Below, one piece after another: positions 1-7,869 of a stretch of 35,005 nucleotides of DNA. Position 1 is the first letter of the stretch; each line of letters opens with the position of its first letter. The position numbers were made by a program, and so were the translations under genes. The notes below the pieces were generated by a model. The model searched no databases and was not told where the DNA came from. It saw only the letters and a list, made by a program, of their open reading frames with translations. Source of the stretch: an uncultured Alphaproteobacteria bacterium (GTDB lineage Bacteria > Pseudomonadota > Alphaproteobacteria > RF32 > CAG-239); the NCBI GenBank assembly GCA_944390455.1, contig CALXPU010000013.1, forward strand, positions 1 to 35,005, read 5' to 3'.

Positions 1-77
1 TTACGAAGCAAGAAGTTACCTCTACGGTCCACCACCTACTCTAGGGAGGACTTTGTTGGTAACGCGACGAAGCGAAG
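1..77. repeat. 93-bp tandem repeat family, copy 1
   Basis: This is the first of two tandem copies of a 77-bp element; the second is at 94-170 and differs at three positions. The copies are separated by a 16-bp spacer (78-93) holding the short palindrome GGCATTTATGCC, which gives a 93-bp period. The element begins at the window edge, so the array may extend to the left. No reading frame or RNA family was recognised in it. It carries CGAAGCGAAG near its end and GGTCCACCACC in its middle. Confidence 0.9.
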
Positions 78-93
78 TTAGGCATTTATGCCT

Positions 94-170
94 TTACGGA
101 GCAAGAAGTTACCTCTACGGTCCACCACCTACTCTAAGGCGGACTTTGTTGGTAACGCGACGAAGCGAAG
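94..170. repeat. 93-bp tandem repeat family, copy 2
   Basis: This second copy of the element at 1-77 starts exactly 93 bp later. After it the sequence diverges into a perfect AT-rich hairpin (188-212) and unique DNA. Near-identity over 77 bp implies recent duplication or gene conversion. Confidence 0.9.
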
Positions 171-187
171 CAGAGGGCTCGCAGAGT

Positions 188-212
188 AAAAAACGTTTGG
201 GAAACGTTTTTT
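188..212. other. Perfect 11-bp hairpin with GGG loop
   Basis: The arms are AAAAAACGTTT and AAACGTTTTTT around the loop GGG. The plus strand ends in six Ts, and so nearly does the minus strand, so it could terminate weakly in either direction. It lies directly after the tandem repeats. The stem has only two G/C pairs. Confidence 0.55.
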
Positions 213-286
213 ATCGAGAGCTATAGCAGTTGTTAACGAGCGACAAGCCGTAAGGCGCAAGGAGCGAGTATTACAACTGGCTTGAC

Positions 287-355
287 CGAAGCGAAGTTAG
301 GCATTTATGCCTTTACGAAGCAAGAAGTTACCTCTACGGTCCACCACCTACTCTA
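287..355. repeat. 93-bp repeat family, displaced partial copy
   Basis: These 69 bp match 68-136 with one difference. They therefore contain the tail of one unit, the GGCATTTATGCC spacer and the head of the next, in the same orientation. The match stops at CTCTA, after which a long hairpin (356-406) begins. The copy sits 219 bp from its counterpart, which is not a multiple of the 93-bp period, so this is a dispersed copy or an array interrupted by 171-286. Confidence 0.88.
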
Positions 356-406
356 GGACTTTATAGCTAACTTCCCGATTATTGCGAGAAGTTTGCTATG
401 AAGTCC
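356..406. other. Long imperfect hairpin after repeat copy 3
   Basis: The outer arms 356-367 (GGACTTTATAGC) and 395-406 (GCTATGAAGTCC) pair over 12 bp with one G-U. The inner arms AACTTCCCG and CGAGAAGTT continue the stem with one mismatch around an AT-rich loop. It begins where the match to the 93-bp repeat stops. No T tract follows, so it looks like a structured repeat element rather than a terminator. Confidence 0.6.
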
Positions 407-520
407 AGCAATACTCTATAGGGAATCTATAGGTAACACAAAGAGATAAAATAAAAAGTTACCTACAGAATTTAACATTTTCCCCCACAATAAAAATCAT
501 AAAATAAGTACGAAAACACC

Positions 521-580
521 GTTTCGCACCGCGGCACTTTTGCCGCCGCGAAACAAGCAGCCATGGGGGGCTGTTTTTTT
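521..580 (+). ncRNA. Two consecutive GC-rich hairpins ending in a U tract; RNA 3' end of unknown type
   Basis: The first hairpin pairs GTTTCGC (521-527) with GCGAAAC (548-554) and, inside it, GCGGCA (531-536) with TGCCGC (541-546) around the loop CTTT. It is followed by the terminator hairpin CAGCC/GGCTG (558-573) and seven Ts. It stands out for GC content in an AT-rich gap. No coding frame leads into it on the plus strand, so it may end a non-coding transcript from the repeat region or from beyond the window edge. No Rfam family is claimed. Confidence 0.4.
558..580 (+). terminator. Intrinsic terminator, plus strand
   Basis: The stem CAGCC/GGCTG (558-562 with 569-573) with loop ATGGGG is followed by an unbroken T run at 574-580. 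The orientation is unambiguously plus, yet no plus-strand gene is visible upstream within the window. Confidence 0.65.
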
Positions 581-687
581 ATTTCCGAGCACATATTTTT
601 CTAAAAAATCGCCCATTTATTCTCACAGAAAACATCATAAGTTTCCTCCCTCTAGTATCCACTAAAAAATTTACTCTCATACAACGC

Positions 688-716
688 AAAAAGGAGACAA
701 CAAAGTCTCCTTTTTT
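688..716 (-). terminator. Bidirectional intrinsic terminator after the HAD-like gene
   Basis: A perfect stem AAAAAGGAGAC/GTCTCCTTTTT (688-698 with 705-715) has the loop AACAAA and T runs in both directions. It lies 27 bp past the stop codon of the minus-strand gene that ends at 743, and would also stop transcription arriving from the repeat region. Confidence 0.85.
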
Positions 717-742
717 ACCTAAAAAAATATCTCTATGCCGAA

Positions 743-1216
743 CTAATCTGCTGAATGTTTCCGAATATACTCAGCCACCTCTTCAGCTGCGCGTTCGGCG
801 TCATTAAAATTAATCTTAAACCCATCCAGCTCACAAGCGCCATGACAAATATCATATTGACAATACGGCGTTACAAAATAACGCCCATAAACAGCGGAAT
901 CATCAATATGAAACAAAATATTCTGCTCTGCGCAATATTTAGCTTTAGCTTCATTCCAAAGTTTGGTATCCACCTTAAAGCTGCCATCATCAAAAAACTC
1001 AACTTTTCCCTGTTTTTCATAAAAATCCAAGATAGCCCAAACATCATCATATTCCACTTTGTGCTCGTCAAGATAATGTAGAATATCACGTTTGGGACCG
1101 CCACTGATAACATAAACTGCGACACCCTTTTTACGAATTTCATGACAGAATTTGGCAAACAACTCCGGAGCAGCGGAAATCACTCCATGAAAATCAATTC
1201 CAATTTTAGCCATCAT
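743..1216 (-). CDS. HAD-like hydrolase, 5'-nucleotidase/phosphatase type
   Basis: This small single-domain protein (about 157 aa) has the layout of the haloacid dehalogenase superfamily. Motif I near residues 8-11 reads DFHGV, motif II is the Ser in VISGG near residue 38, and the acidic motif IV is HIDDS near residue 107. The usual motif I is DxDG, so the second Asp (general acid/base) is replaced by His. Either the enzyme uses a variant mechanism or it is not a phosphatase. The start was set at the ATG at 1216 because AGGAGG lies 5 nt upstream; an adjacent ATG at 1213 is equally possible. The longer frame to 1243 lacks such a site. It follows the AsmA-like gene by 43 bp and probably shares its transcript, with a strong terminator downstream. 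The substrate cannot be inferred. Confidence 0.75.
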   Translation of the reverse strand: MMAKIGIDFHGVISAAPELFAKFCHEIRKKGVAVYVISGGPKRDILHYLDEHKVEYDDVWAILDFYEKQGKVEFFDDGSFKVDTKLWNEAKAKYCAEQNILFHIDDSAVYGRYFVTPYCQYDICHGACELDGFKINFNDAERAAEEVAEYIRKHSAD

Positions 1217-1259
1217 AACAACCTCCTCTGGTCCGTTTCCCATTATCCATTTTATTTAG

Positions 1260-4200
1260 CTAATCCGACGAGAATAATTCTTTAAGCGAATTAGGCGCCA
1301 ACGTAGACAATGGATTAATAGAAATCTTCGGTTCAGACATATCCCCAGACACACTATAATTTGTCGCAAACACGGTTCCGTCTTTACCGGCCAAAACTTT
1401 TCCGACCAACGGAATATTACCGATAAATGTATTCAAACCATAAGCCGGAATAATCATCCCCTTTGCATCCAATCCCTCATCAACCAGATTATAACTACCG
1501 CTAACCGTTACCCCCACAACAGAGCCAAACATACGTGCCTCGGTTGTTTCTAAATTTTTGGTAGAAAATGTATAAGTAAACGGAGCGTTCAAATGTGTAA
1601 AGGTCAGCCCTTCCCCACGCAGCATATCCACAATTCCCGTAAGCGATGCCAAACTTAAAATTTTAGCAAACACCGGCGTATTAACCAGAGCAAAATCTCT
1701 CATCTTAGCATGCCCTTTGAAATTTTTATATTTATCGCGTTTTGCCTCAATTTGCAGATTACCGCCCTTCATATTTTCATATAAACGCAACACTTTCAGC
1801 GTACTTCCGGCGTTATTGGAATCAACCGTCAGCATATACTCATCGCCTCTTGGTTCAAAATCAAGTTTCATCTTCACATCACGACTATTACCATAGTTTC
1901 CGACCATATTAATCCGATGCACGCCAATACCATTCCGAAGCTCAGCTTTTCCGGCAAAATTTGTAACCGGGACATTATTGTTGGTCCAAAGTTTATTCAC
2001 CCCGATAACAATATCCGTATCCATTACATCTTCCAACGGGTCTTTTAAGCTTTTAACTTTTTGTTTTTTCTCTTCTGCTCTGTCTTTTTTACGTTTATCA
2101 AAGAAGTCCGTCAAATCATACGCATCGCCGGAAACCGTCACTTTAAGAGCAAGTTTAGGCTGATAATTAAAGTCCACTCTGGCTTTAGCAAAAGTCTTCG
2201 GCGCTTTAATTTCCGTCACATCAATCGTCTTCAAGCGTCCCTCTTTATCCGCCGTCATTTTACCCGTCGCCGAGAAGAGCGCTTTAATAAGTTGGAAATG
2301 TGTTACTTTCTCAAGTTTTCCGTTATTAATAAGCATGGTGGCTTTAGCCCGACAAGGAAAACCTTTTTCTTTAGAAAAACCTAAAAAGGCATAATCAATC
2401 GCGGTATCTTTAAGCGAACCATCAACCACTAACTCAATCCGTCCATCGTTCAAGAAAGTAATAATCGCCTTCACATCAGAAGTTCCCGTAAAATAAGGAG
2501 CCTCCAAGATTTCGCTGTGAATGCCGAGCGTTTTCAACACATTGTCATCAATTTTAACATCGGCAATAATACGGCTCTTGTGCTTTTTCTCGCTAAAGTT
2601 TTCATTAAGCGCCAGATTAAGCGGGATTCCCTGATATTTTGCCACACCCGAGAGTGTAAAACCTTTTTCGGTCACATGCAGTTGCAAAGCATCTGCCACA
2701 AAAGTTTTCCCGACCGTTAAGCCCAAATATTCAACTTGCTTCAAATCCCCATTAACTTCAACTTTAATTTCTTCAGGTTTCAGATTCGTTTTGAGTTCAA
2801 AATCAAGTTTCAAATCAATATCAACATCACCGGCCACCAATTCCGGATCCACCCCCATTTCTTTAGTAAACCCGAGCGGTTCGTGGTCAATTAATTTAAG
2901 CGCGTCGGTAATGGTGGAATTTCCGGTCAAATCAATTTTGATAAAGTTGTCATATTTATCCAAATCATATAAGAGTACCTGCCCGCCGGTTAGGATAACC
3001 CCATCGGAAACACCTTTATCAACTTTAATATCAATTTTATCGTGTTCAAAGAAAGCCGTTCCATACACATTACGCACCACCGGCATACCTTCCAGATAAT
3101 GAAGATTAGCGTCGGCAAATTCGGCTTTACCGGAAAGTTTGAGCAAACCGAATTTTTTGGTATTTTTATCCCACCCGAAATCAAAAACAAAATCGCCATT
3201 GGAAATAGAACCGCCATAAAGACTTTCTTTGCACCACGCCCAAGCCTTTTCGCCCAAATAGCGTGGCCACAAGAGAGAAAGTTCATCCATTTGGAACGCT
3301 CCGACCTTTGCGCCGAAAGTAACTTTGAAGTTCTCTAAATTCCCCTTAAAGAAATAATCCTTAAAGCCGGAAGCAGACAAACTAAGCTCAGCTTTTTTGC
3401 CGTCAAAATCAAACGCAGCATTTTCAATTTTAACCTTATCCAAGCCACCGTGCAAGCGTCCCTCAAGATTAAACGAAGATACGTTGTAGTCAAAATCTTC
3501 ACTATCGCCAAACCCGATTTTGCCACGTCCTCCTTCAATCGCAAAGCTGACGTTTTTAATATTATTTCCGAGATTATCCGCAAAATGCTCTTTATCTTTA
3601 AGCACGTTACCAAAATCAATCACGGCGGAAAACTTACCGTTAACCGGAATATCCACTGCGCGAATATCACCTTTTTCGGGCACCAGAATATCGTACAAAT
3701 CATTAATAACGAGGTCAGAGAAATTAAGCGTGTATTGGACTTCATCGTTAAGTAAGCGATATTTAAGCGCCATATCAAGCGCCGACGTTCTGTCCTCAAA
3801 TTTAACCGCGCTATCGGTTTTAATCAAAATATCCGCCACCCCACGCTCAAACGAAAAATCCATATCCGTAAATGTAAACATCTGCCCCGTATCAGCTTCT
3901 GTCATATTAAGCGTAGCATCGGTAACATTAATGGTATTGATAAAGCTTTCGAGATATAGATGTTCCGGAGAATTAAAACGCTCCATAAAATCTTCAAACT
4001 GTTCAAAATAGAACTCTAACTTTTTAATCTGATGAGCAGCACGTCTTTTTTCTCGTTCCTCTTGCGGAAGAGCGGCAATTTTTTCCCGAAACTTTTGAAT
4101 TCTCTCTTTTTTATCTTCATCTTGAATTTGTGCGATTTTACGTTCTATTTTCTCTTCGTTTTTAAGTCCGTAAGAAGCGGTAATCTGCACCGATGGCCCC

Positions 4201-4562
4201 TCAATGGTAATAGAGCTCGGCGCGAGCATACCTTTAAGAAGCGCGCGAGCGGAAAAAGAAAGAGAAAGCCGTGGCGCCTGCACCAAATATTCGCCTTCTT
4301 TATCTTTAAATTCCACATCTTTAGCAATAATTTTGACCGGTTGCACCGAATGCACGAGTTCCAAATTAACCCCGCCCACCTGCAAATCATAATCAGCGGT
4401 TTCGTTTGTAAGTGCTTGAATAATATAGGGGCGCAAAAAATTAACCTTAATCGGCCCTTTCCCCAAATGCCATAACAAAACGAGCAACGCAATCAAAGAT
4501 AAAGCGCTGGCATAATCCCAAAACAGAGAAAGAAAACGTAATTTTTTGCTTTTTGTGCTCAA
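1260..4562 (-). CDS. AsmA-like / DUF3971 (YhdP-type) envelope protein
   Basis: This is a very long protein (about 1100 aa) with one N-terminal membrane segment (WDYASALSLIALLVLLWHLG) followed by the GPIKVNFLRPYI stretch typical of this family. A long beta-rich periplasmic body ends in an AsmA-like C-terminal region (about residues 800-1090). A Lys/Glu-rich predicted coiled coil lies at about 150-200. YhdP and other AsmA-like proteins are linked to phospholipid transport between inner and outer membrane; the same role here is by family only. I prefer the TTG at 4562 as start because GAGGGA sits 6 nt before it. An upstream in-frame TTG at 4589 has no good ribosome site. Length and domain order are normal. 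It leads a probable two-gene operon with the HAD-like gene. Confidence 0.85.
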   Translation of the reverse strand: MSTKSKKLRFLSLFWDYASALSLIALLVLLWHLGKGPIKVNFLRPYIIQALTNETADYDLQVGGVNLELVHSVQPVKIIAKDVEFKDKEGEYLVQAPRLSLSFSARALLKGMLAPSSITIEGPSVQITASYGLKNEEKIERKIAQIQDEDKKERIQKFREKIAALPQEEREKRRAAHQIKKLEFYFEQFEDFMERFNSPEHLYLESFINTINVTDATLNMTEADTGQMFTFTDMDFSFERGVADILIKTDSAVKFEDRTSALDMALKYRLLNDEVQYTLNFSDLVINDLYDILVPEKGDIRAVDIPVNGKFSAVIDFGNVLKDKEHFADNLGNNIKNVSFAIEGGRGKIGFGDSEDFDYNVSSFNLEGRLHGGLDKVKIENAAFDFDGKKAELSLSASGFKDYFFKGNLENFKVTFGAKVGAFQMDELSLLWPRYLGEKAWAWCKESLYGGSISNGDFVFDFGWDKNTKKFGLLKLSGKAEFADANLHYLEGMPVVRNVYGTAFFEHDKIDIKVDKGVSDGVILTGGQVLLYDLDKYDNFIKIDLTGNSTITDALKLIDHEPLGFTKEMGVDPELVAGDVDIDLKLDFELKTNLKPEEIKVEVNGDLKQVEYLGLTVGKTFVADALQLHVTEKGFTLSGVAKYQGIPLNLALNENFSEKKHKSRIIADVKIDDNVLKTLGIHSEILEAPYFTGTSDVKAIITFLNDGRIELVVDGSLKDTAIDYAFLGFSKEKGFPCRAKATMLINNGKLEKVTHFQLIKALFSATGKMTADKEGRLKTIDVTEIKAPKTFAKARVDFNYQPKLALKVTVSGDAYDLTDFFDKRKKDRAEEKKQKVKSLKDPLEDVMDTDIVIGVNKLWTNNNVPVTNFAGKAELRNGIGVHRINMVGNYGNSRDVKMKLDFEPRGDEYMLTVDSNNAGSTLKVLRLYENMKGGNLQIEAKRDKYKNFKGHAKMRDFALVNTPVFAKILSLASLTGIVDMLRGEGLTFTHLNAPFTYTFSTKNLETTEARMFGSVVGVTVSGSYNLVDEGLDAKGMIIPAYGLNTFIGNIPLVGKVLAGKDGTVFATNYSVSGDMSEPKISINPLSTLAPNSLKELFSSD

Positions 4563-4711
4563 AACAATTCCCTCAAACAATCTAATCAAGGCTTTAGCAC
4601 AGCAATCCGATAAAGTAAATAAGTTTTTGCACTATTCCCCCCTAAAAAGCACAATTTTTTATCATTGGCATTAAATAGAATTTCCCCAGCAAATCCATTA
4701 GAAACAAGCAT

Positions 4712-4744
4712 AAAAAAAGCGTAGTTCATAAAGAACCACGCTTT
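4712..4744 (-). terminator. Intrinsic terminator, minus strand
   Basis: The stem AAAGCGTAGTTC/GAACCACGCTTT (one mismatch) has the loop ATAAA and is followed on the minus strand by seven Ts. It lies 16 bp beyond the stop codon of the gene ending at 4761 and separates it from the AsmA-like gene. Confidence 0.8.
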
Positions 4745-4760
4745 AAAAGGCAAACACCGT

Positions 4761-5375
4761 TTACTTATTCAAAAGCTTTTCCGCTTCCGGAGACATTGGA
4801 TGACGCACAAAATAAGCATCAATCAAATCCTGCACCCCAAGTTTAACCAACTCGCATTGATATTCAGGTAACAATGCGCCCCCGTTTTCAACATACGCTT
4901 TAATCAAATCCAAGCGTTTTTTAGCAAACAAGTGCTGTTGGCAAACTTCACTCAAACCTTTTGGCGCCAAATACGGTAAGACTCCCAAGAGTTCATGCCG
5001 TTCCAAACGAACCATCAAAAAAATCTTGGTTGTTTCGCTTAATGTTTGTCCGCACTGATAAACAACCTTAACTCCCTCAGCACCAAGATGATAAAGAAGT
5101 TCCAACTCGGCATCTTGGGTTAAGAAGTTTTTGTTTTGCAAATATTTGCGCAACTGTTCTGGTGTAGCAATTTTAGCAAACCACACCACATTGGCTTCAT
5201 AAAATTCCACTCCGCTGTCCAAATAAGCCTCCAACCAGTTTTGATGTTCCGGAAAGAACAAAATCAACTGCTCCTGAGGGTTATCGGCCAAATAAGTAAT
5301 CACTTCTTTTGTTTGCCCATGTGCCAAAATTTTTTCAGCACGCTGTTTAACAGCTTCTAACATTTCTAGTTTCAT
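4761..5375 (-). CDS. Uncharacterised soluble protein
   Basis: I do not recognise this 204-aa protein. It is rich in Leu, Glu and Gln and looks all-helical, with short helix pairs (for example LRKYLQNKNF and KGLSEVCQQHLF) that could form a HEAT- or TPR-like superhelix; this is inference from pattern only. No signal peptide or membrane segment is present. The frame stays open upstream to 5570, but a near-consensus promoter (5424-5452) lies inside that part and translation must begin after it, so the ATG at 5375 was chosen although no strong Shine-Dalgarno precedes it. The gene is monocistronic, between its own promoter and the terminator at 4712-4744. It is divergent from the flavoprotein gene at 5550. 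Confidence 0.7.
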   Translation of the reverse strand: MKLEMLEAVKQRAEKILAHGQTKEVITYLADNPQEQLILFFPEHQNWLEAYLDSGVEFYEANVVWFAKIATPEQLRKYLQNKNFLTQDAELELLYHLGAEGVKVVYQCGQTLSETTKIFLMVRLERHELLGVLPYLAPKGLSEVCQQHLFAKKRLDLIKAYVENGGALLPEYQCELVKLGVQDLIDAYFVRHPMSPEAEKLLNK

Positions 5376-5423
5376 AATAAGAAGAATTAAAAAGAACAAC
5401 ATAAAAATTAAAAAACACGCCTT

Positions 5424-5452
5424 ACTATAAAAATGCGTCCCTTTTTTGTCAA
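5424..5452 (-). promoter_or_regulatory. Sigma70-type promoter for the gene at 4761-5375
   Basis: On the minus strand TTGACA (5452-5447), a 17-bp spacer and TATAGT (5429-5424) form an almost perfect promoter. The expected transcript starts near 5417 with a leader of about 40 nt. Confidence 0.8.
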
Positions 5453-5492
5453 CAAAAAAGAACACCGCTTTATCCACAAGAGCTTTTTCCAC

Positions 5493-5521
5493 TTGCCGAA
5501 CAACTAAGAAGCGCTTAAAAT
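5493..5521 (+). promoter_or_regulatory. Sigma70-type promoter for the flavoprotein-rlmH operon
   Basis: TTGCCG (5493-5498), a 17-bp spacer and TAAAAT (5516-5521) lie about 28 bp before the chosen start codon. It is divergent from the promoter at 5424-5452, with about 40 bp between the two -35 boxes. Confidence 0.6.
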
Positions 5522-5549
5522 CGGCACAAATCAGTAAAAGGATATGAAC

Positions 5550-6701
5550 ATGACACCGGAAGAATTGCAAAAAGAACTAAACCGCTGCTTAGGTTGCAAA
5601 GTAAAACCTTGTGAAAAAGCCTGCCCTTTAGGAGTATCGCCACATGATTTTATCGCATTTGCAAAAGGCGGAGATTTCAAGTCCGCCGCGGCAGACATTG
5701 CCAAACGCAATCCGTTACCCCAAACCTGTGGTTTAGTTTGTCCCGATAGGTTCTGTCAGGCATCCTGCATCAGAAAGAGGATTGACAGCGCCATAGAAAT
5801 TCCCTGCTTGCAAGCAAAGATAATGCAAAAAGGCGGCCTACCGGAATTAGCCCTGCCCGATAGCAACAACAAACGAGCCTGCATTATCGGGGGCGGACCG
5901 GCAGGATTAGGCGCTTTGTTTGAGTTTTTGCAAAATGGTTGGAGCGTGGATATTTATGAAAAAGAAAATCAATTAGGCGGTGCAGCAAGACTTATTCCGC
6001 CCTATCGTCTCCCGCCGGAAGTATTAGATGCGGAAATCAACCGCCTAACCTCAAACGAACGAGTTCATGTCTACCTCAATCAAAAGATAACCGATTATGA
6101 ATCAATGCGCCGGCAATATGATGCTGTTGTGATGGCTTTAGGAGAACCAAACCGTCGCACTTTAGGCGCCATCGGCGAAGAGCAGAGTTTGGATTACCAT
6201 CGTTATTTGAGTGCGCCGGCAAGTTATGCATATAAAAAAGTCGCTGTTGTCGGTGGCGGAGAAGTGGCATTGGATTGCGCCGTTACCTTAAAAAAACAAG
6301 GAGCGGAAGTGGTAGAAATGTTCGTTCGCCGTCGTCAAGAAGATATGCGAATTATGGCTAAAGATTTTACGGAATTAGCACAACACCAAGTTGTTATTCG
6401 CGCGCTGAGTTCCATTACGGAAATTCGCCCTAATGGCAATCAGTACGACTTAACCGTCATTAACAATCGCATTAATGAACAGGGTAAAGCGGAAGCCATA
6501 CAAAACAGCACCTATAATTTAACCGGCTATGATAAAGTCATTATGGCGCTGGGTTCATATTTCCCGAAAGAAGATTTACCGCAAGACATTCCATACGCCG
6601 GCGACATGACCGGTCACTGTGGCACGATTGTGGAGGCCATCGCCTCCGGACGCGCCACCGCCAAACAAATTATAACCGACCAAACATCATCCATAGATTA
6701 A
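5550..6701 (+). CDS. NAD(P)H-dependent flavoprotein, GltD / PreT-like oxidoreductase
   Basis: This 383-aa protein has an N-terminal domain with two Cys clusters (C13, C16, C21, C25 and C60, C64, C69, C73) that fits a two-[4Fe-4S] module. Next come an FAD-binding Rossmann motif (GGGPAGLG, about 114-121) and a second dinucleotide site (VVGGGEVALD, about 231-240). This is the architecture of the glutamate synthase small subunit and of PreT of dihydropyrimidine dehydrogenase, which pass electrons from NAD(P)H to a partner subunit. No partner (GltB or PreA) lies in the window, so the exact role stays open. It is shorter than typical GltD. The second ATG (5550) was chosen because AAGGA lies 7 nt upstream; the ATG at 5544 is too close to it. 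rlmH follows after 11 bp and is probably co-transcribed. Confidence 0.8.
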   Translation: MTPEELQKELNRCLGCKVKPCEKACPLGVSPHDFIAFAKGGDFKSAAADIAKRNPLPQTCGLVCPDRFCQASCIRKRIDSAIEIPCLQAKIMQKGGLPELALPDSNNKRACIIGGGPAGLGALFEFLQNGWSVDIYEKENQLGGAARLIPPYRLPPEVLDAEINRLTSNERVHVYLNQKITDYESMRRQYDAVVMALGEPNRRTLGAIGEEQSLDYHRYLSAPASYAYKKVAVVGGGEVALDCAVTLKKQGAEVVEMFVRRRQEDMRIMAKDFTELAQHQVVIRALSSITEIRPNGNQYDLTVINNRINEQGKAEAIQNSTYNLTGYDKVIMALGSYFPKEDLPQDIPYAGDMTGHCGTIVEAIASGRATAKQIITDQTSSID

Positions 6702-6712
6702 GCGAGAAAAAT

Positions 6713-7153
6713 ATGAAAATAACCTTAGGCGTCATCGGCAAATGCAAAGACAACTCACCGGAAGGAGAGATTATCAAGCGCTATGCCGAACGAATGAAAT
6801 GGAACTTCAGCATCAAAGAAAAAGACAACAGCACGCAAGAAGATGAAGCGAAATTTTTACAATCATGCATTGCACCGCACGCCAAAGTCGTTGTCTTGGA
6901 TGAACGAGGCAAAAATATGAGCAGTCCTGAATTCGCCGGCATCATTGAAAATTGGATGTTGGAAGGATGCTCAGAGGTATGCTTTTTAATCGGAGGAGCG
7001 GACGGACATCTGGAAAGCACTCGTCAGAAGGCGGATTTATTGTTGTCATTTGGCAAATTAACCTTACCGCATATTTTAATGCGCGCCGTATTGGCGGAAC
7101 AAATATATCGTGCGGAAACCATCATCAATCATCATCCCTACCATCGTATTTAA
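6713..7153 (+). CDS. rlmH: 23S rRNA (pseudouridine1915-N3)-methyltransferase RlmH
   Basis: At 146 aa it has the normal length of the SPOUT-type methyltransferase RlmH. The SAM-binding knot is visible as LIGGADGHLEST (about 92-103), and the conserved C-terminal segment LTLPHILMRAVLAEQIYRAE ends in the characteristic HHPYHR. RlmH methylates a pseudouridine in helix 69 of 23S rRNA on assembled 70S ribosomes. The gene follows the flavoprotein gene by 11 bp. A weak AT-rich hairpin (7176-7195) lies downstream, and a new promoter begins at 7250. Confidence 0.95.
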   Translation: MKITLGVIGKCKDNSPEGEIIKRYAERMKWNFSIKEKDNSTQEDEAKFLQSCIAPHAKVVVLDERGKNMSSPEFAGIIENWMLEGCSEVCFLIGGADGHLESTRQKADLLLSFGKLTLPHILMRAVLAEQIYRAETIINHHPYHRI

Positions 7154-7249
7154 AGAGCCAAGCCGCCCCATAAAACGAATTTCCACCTAAATTCGCTTCA
7201 TTTTCCTATGCTCATTTACATTTTTTACACTCAAACAAGGGATTAGCTC

Positions 7250-7277
7250 TTGACATTTTCTCACAACAAAATAAACT
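7250..7277 (+). promoter_or_regulatory. Sigma70-type promoter
   Basis: TTGACA (7250-7255), a 16-bp spacer and TAAACT (7272-7277) lie upstream of the small membrane protein gene at 7334. The expected 5' leader is about 50 nt. Confidence 0.65.
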
Positions 7278-7333
7278 ACGCGCCGAATTTCATACAATTA
7301 TGAAGATTATTAACCATTTCAAACAGTATCATT

Positions 7334-7720
7334 ATGAAAAAAAGTTTTGCACGTTGGCTTAGAATGAACCAACGAGAAGTAATCTTAGTGCTTGTCAGTT
7401 TGGCAATTATTGCCGGAGTTAGTTTATGCTTTTATTTTTGCAACGATGTCATTACCCAAACCTTGATAATCATTTTATCATTGATTTTGGAACTGGTAAT
7501 CGGTATACGCATCAAGCCGCAAAAAACACCTAAATTATCCGCGTCGTACTTTTTAGCGTATACGATAGGATTTATTCTCATCACAACCACGGATGTTTGG
7601 TATATCAGCAAAATGGCTCCGCCATCAGAATTTTTGTATGCCATCATGATTTCGCAGGCACTACTGATGTACGTTCTGGGACTGTTATCTATGACACTTC
7701 CGGATCAGAACAAGATTTAA
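7334..7720 (+). CDS. Small four-helix membrane protein, unknown function
   Basis: This 128-aa protein has four hydrophobic segments at roughly residues 16-36, 41-59, 70-90 and 99-120, and short charged ends. No catalytic motif or known family was recognised. The start ATG lacks a clear Shine-Dalgarno (the upstream sequence is AT-rich), but the frame begins with the basic MKKSFARWLR stretch expected before a first membrane helix and lies about 50 nt after a good promoter. A strong hairpin at 7779-7808 ends the transcript, so the gene appears monocistronic. Confidence 0.65.
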   Translation: MKKSFARWLRMNQREVILVLVSLAIIAGVSLCFYFCNDVITQTLIIILSLILELVIGIRIKPQKTPKLSASYFLAYTIGFILITTTDVWYISKMAPPSEFLYAIMISQALLMYVLGLLSMTLPDQNKI

Positions 7721-7778
7721 GCGTATCACGCCAAGCACAAATTAAAACTTTTGCCATAGAGCTAAAGTTTAACCACAA

Positions 7779-7812
7779 AAAAGCGACAGTTAAATAACTG
7801 CCGCTTTTGTTT
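7779..7812. terminator. Bidirectional terminator between converging genes
   Basis: The stem AAAAGCGACAGTT/AACTGCCGCTTTT (one mismatch) has the loop AAAT. It has T-rich sequence on both sides (TTTTGTTTT on plus, six Ts on minus), so it can end both the plus-strand membrane protein gene and the minus-strand bactofilin gene. Confidence 0.8.
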
Positions 7813-7869
7813 TACATATATTCCGTAAATAGCTCGATTTACTCATCTGTGTTAAGTAAACACCTCTAT

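Noticed and set aside
1..355. CRISPR array
   Set aside because: The repeats are about 77 bp with a near-constant 16-bp palindromic spacer, too few copies, and no cas genes nearby.
3520..4011. Open frame of 163 codons on the plus strand
   Set aside because: It lies entirely antisense inside the AsmA-like gene, is Ser/Leu-rich without any domain, and has no promoter or ribosome site.
5376..5570. N-terminal extension of the 4761-5375 gene with a hydrophobic stretch
   Set aside because: The promoter -35 and -10 boxes (5424-5452) lie inside it, and it overlaps the divergent flavoprotein gene, so it cannot be translated from that promoter.
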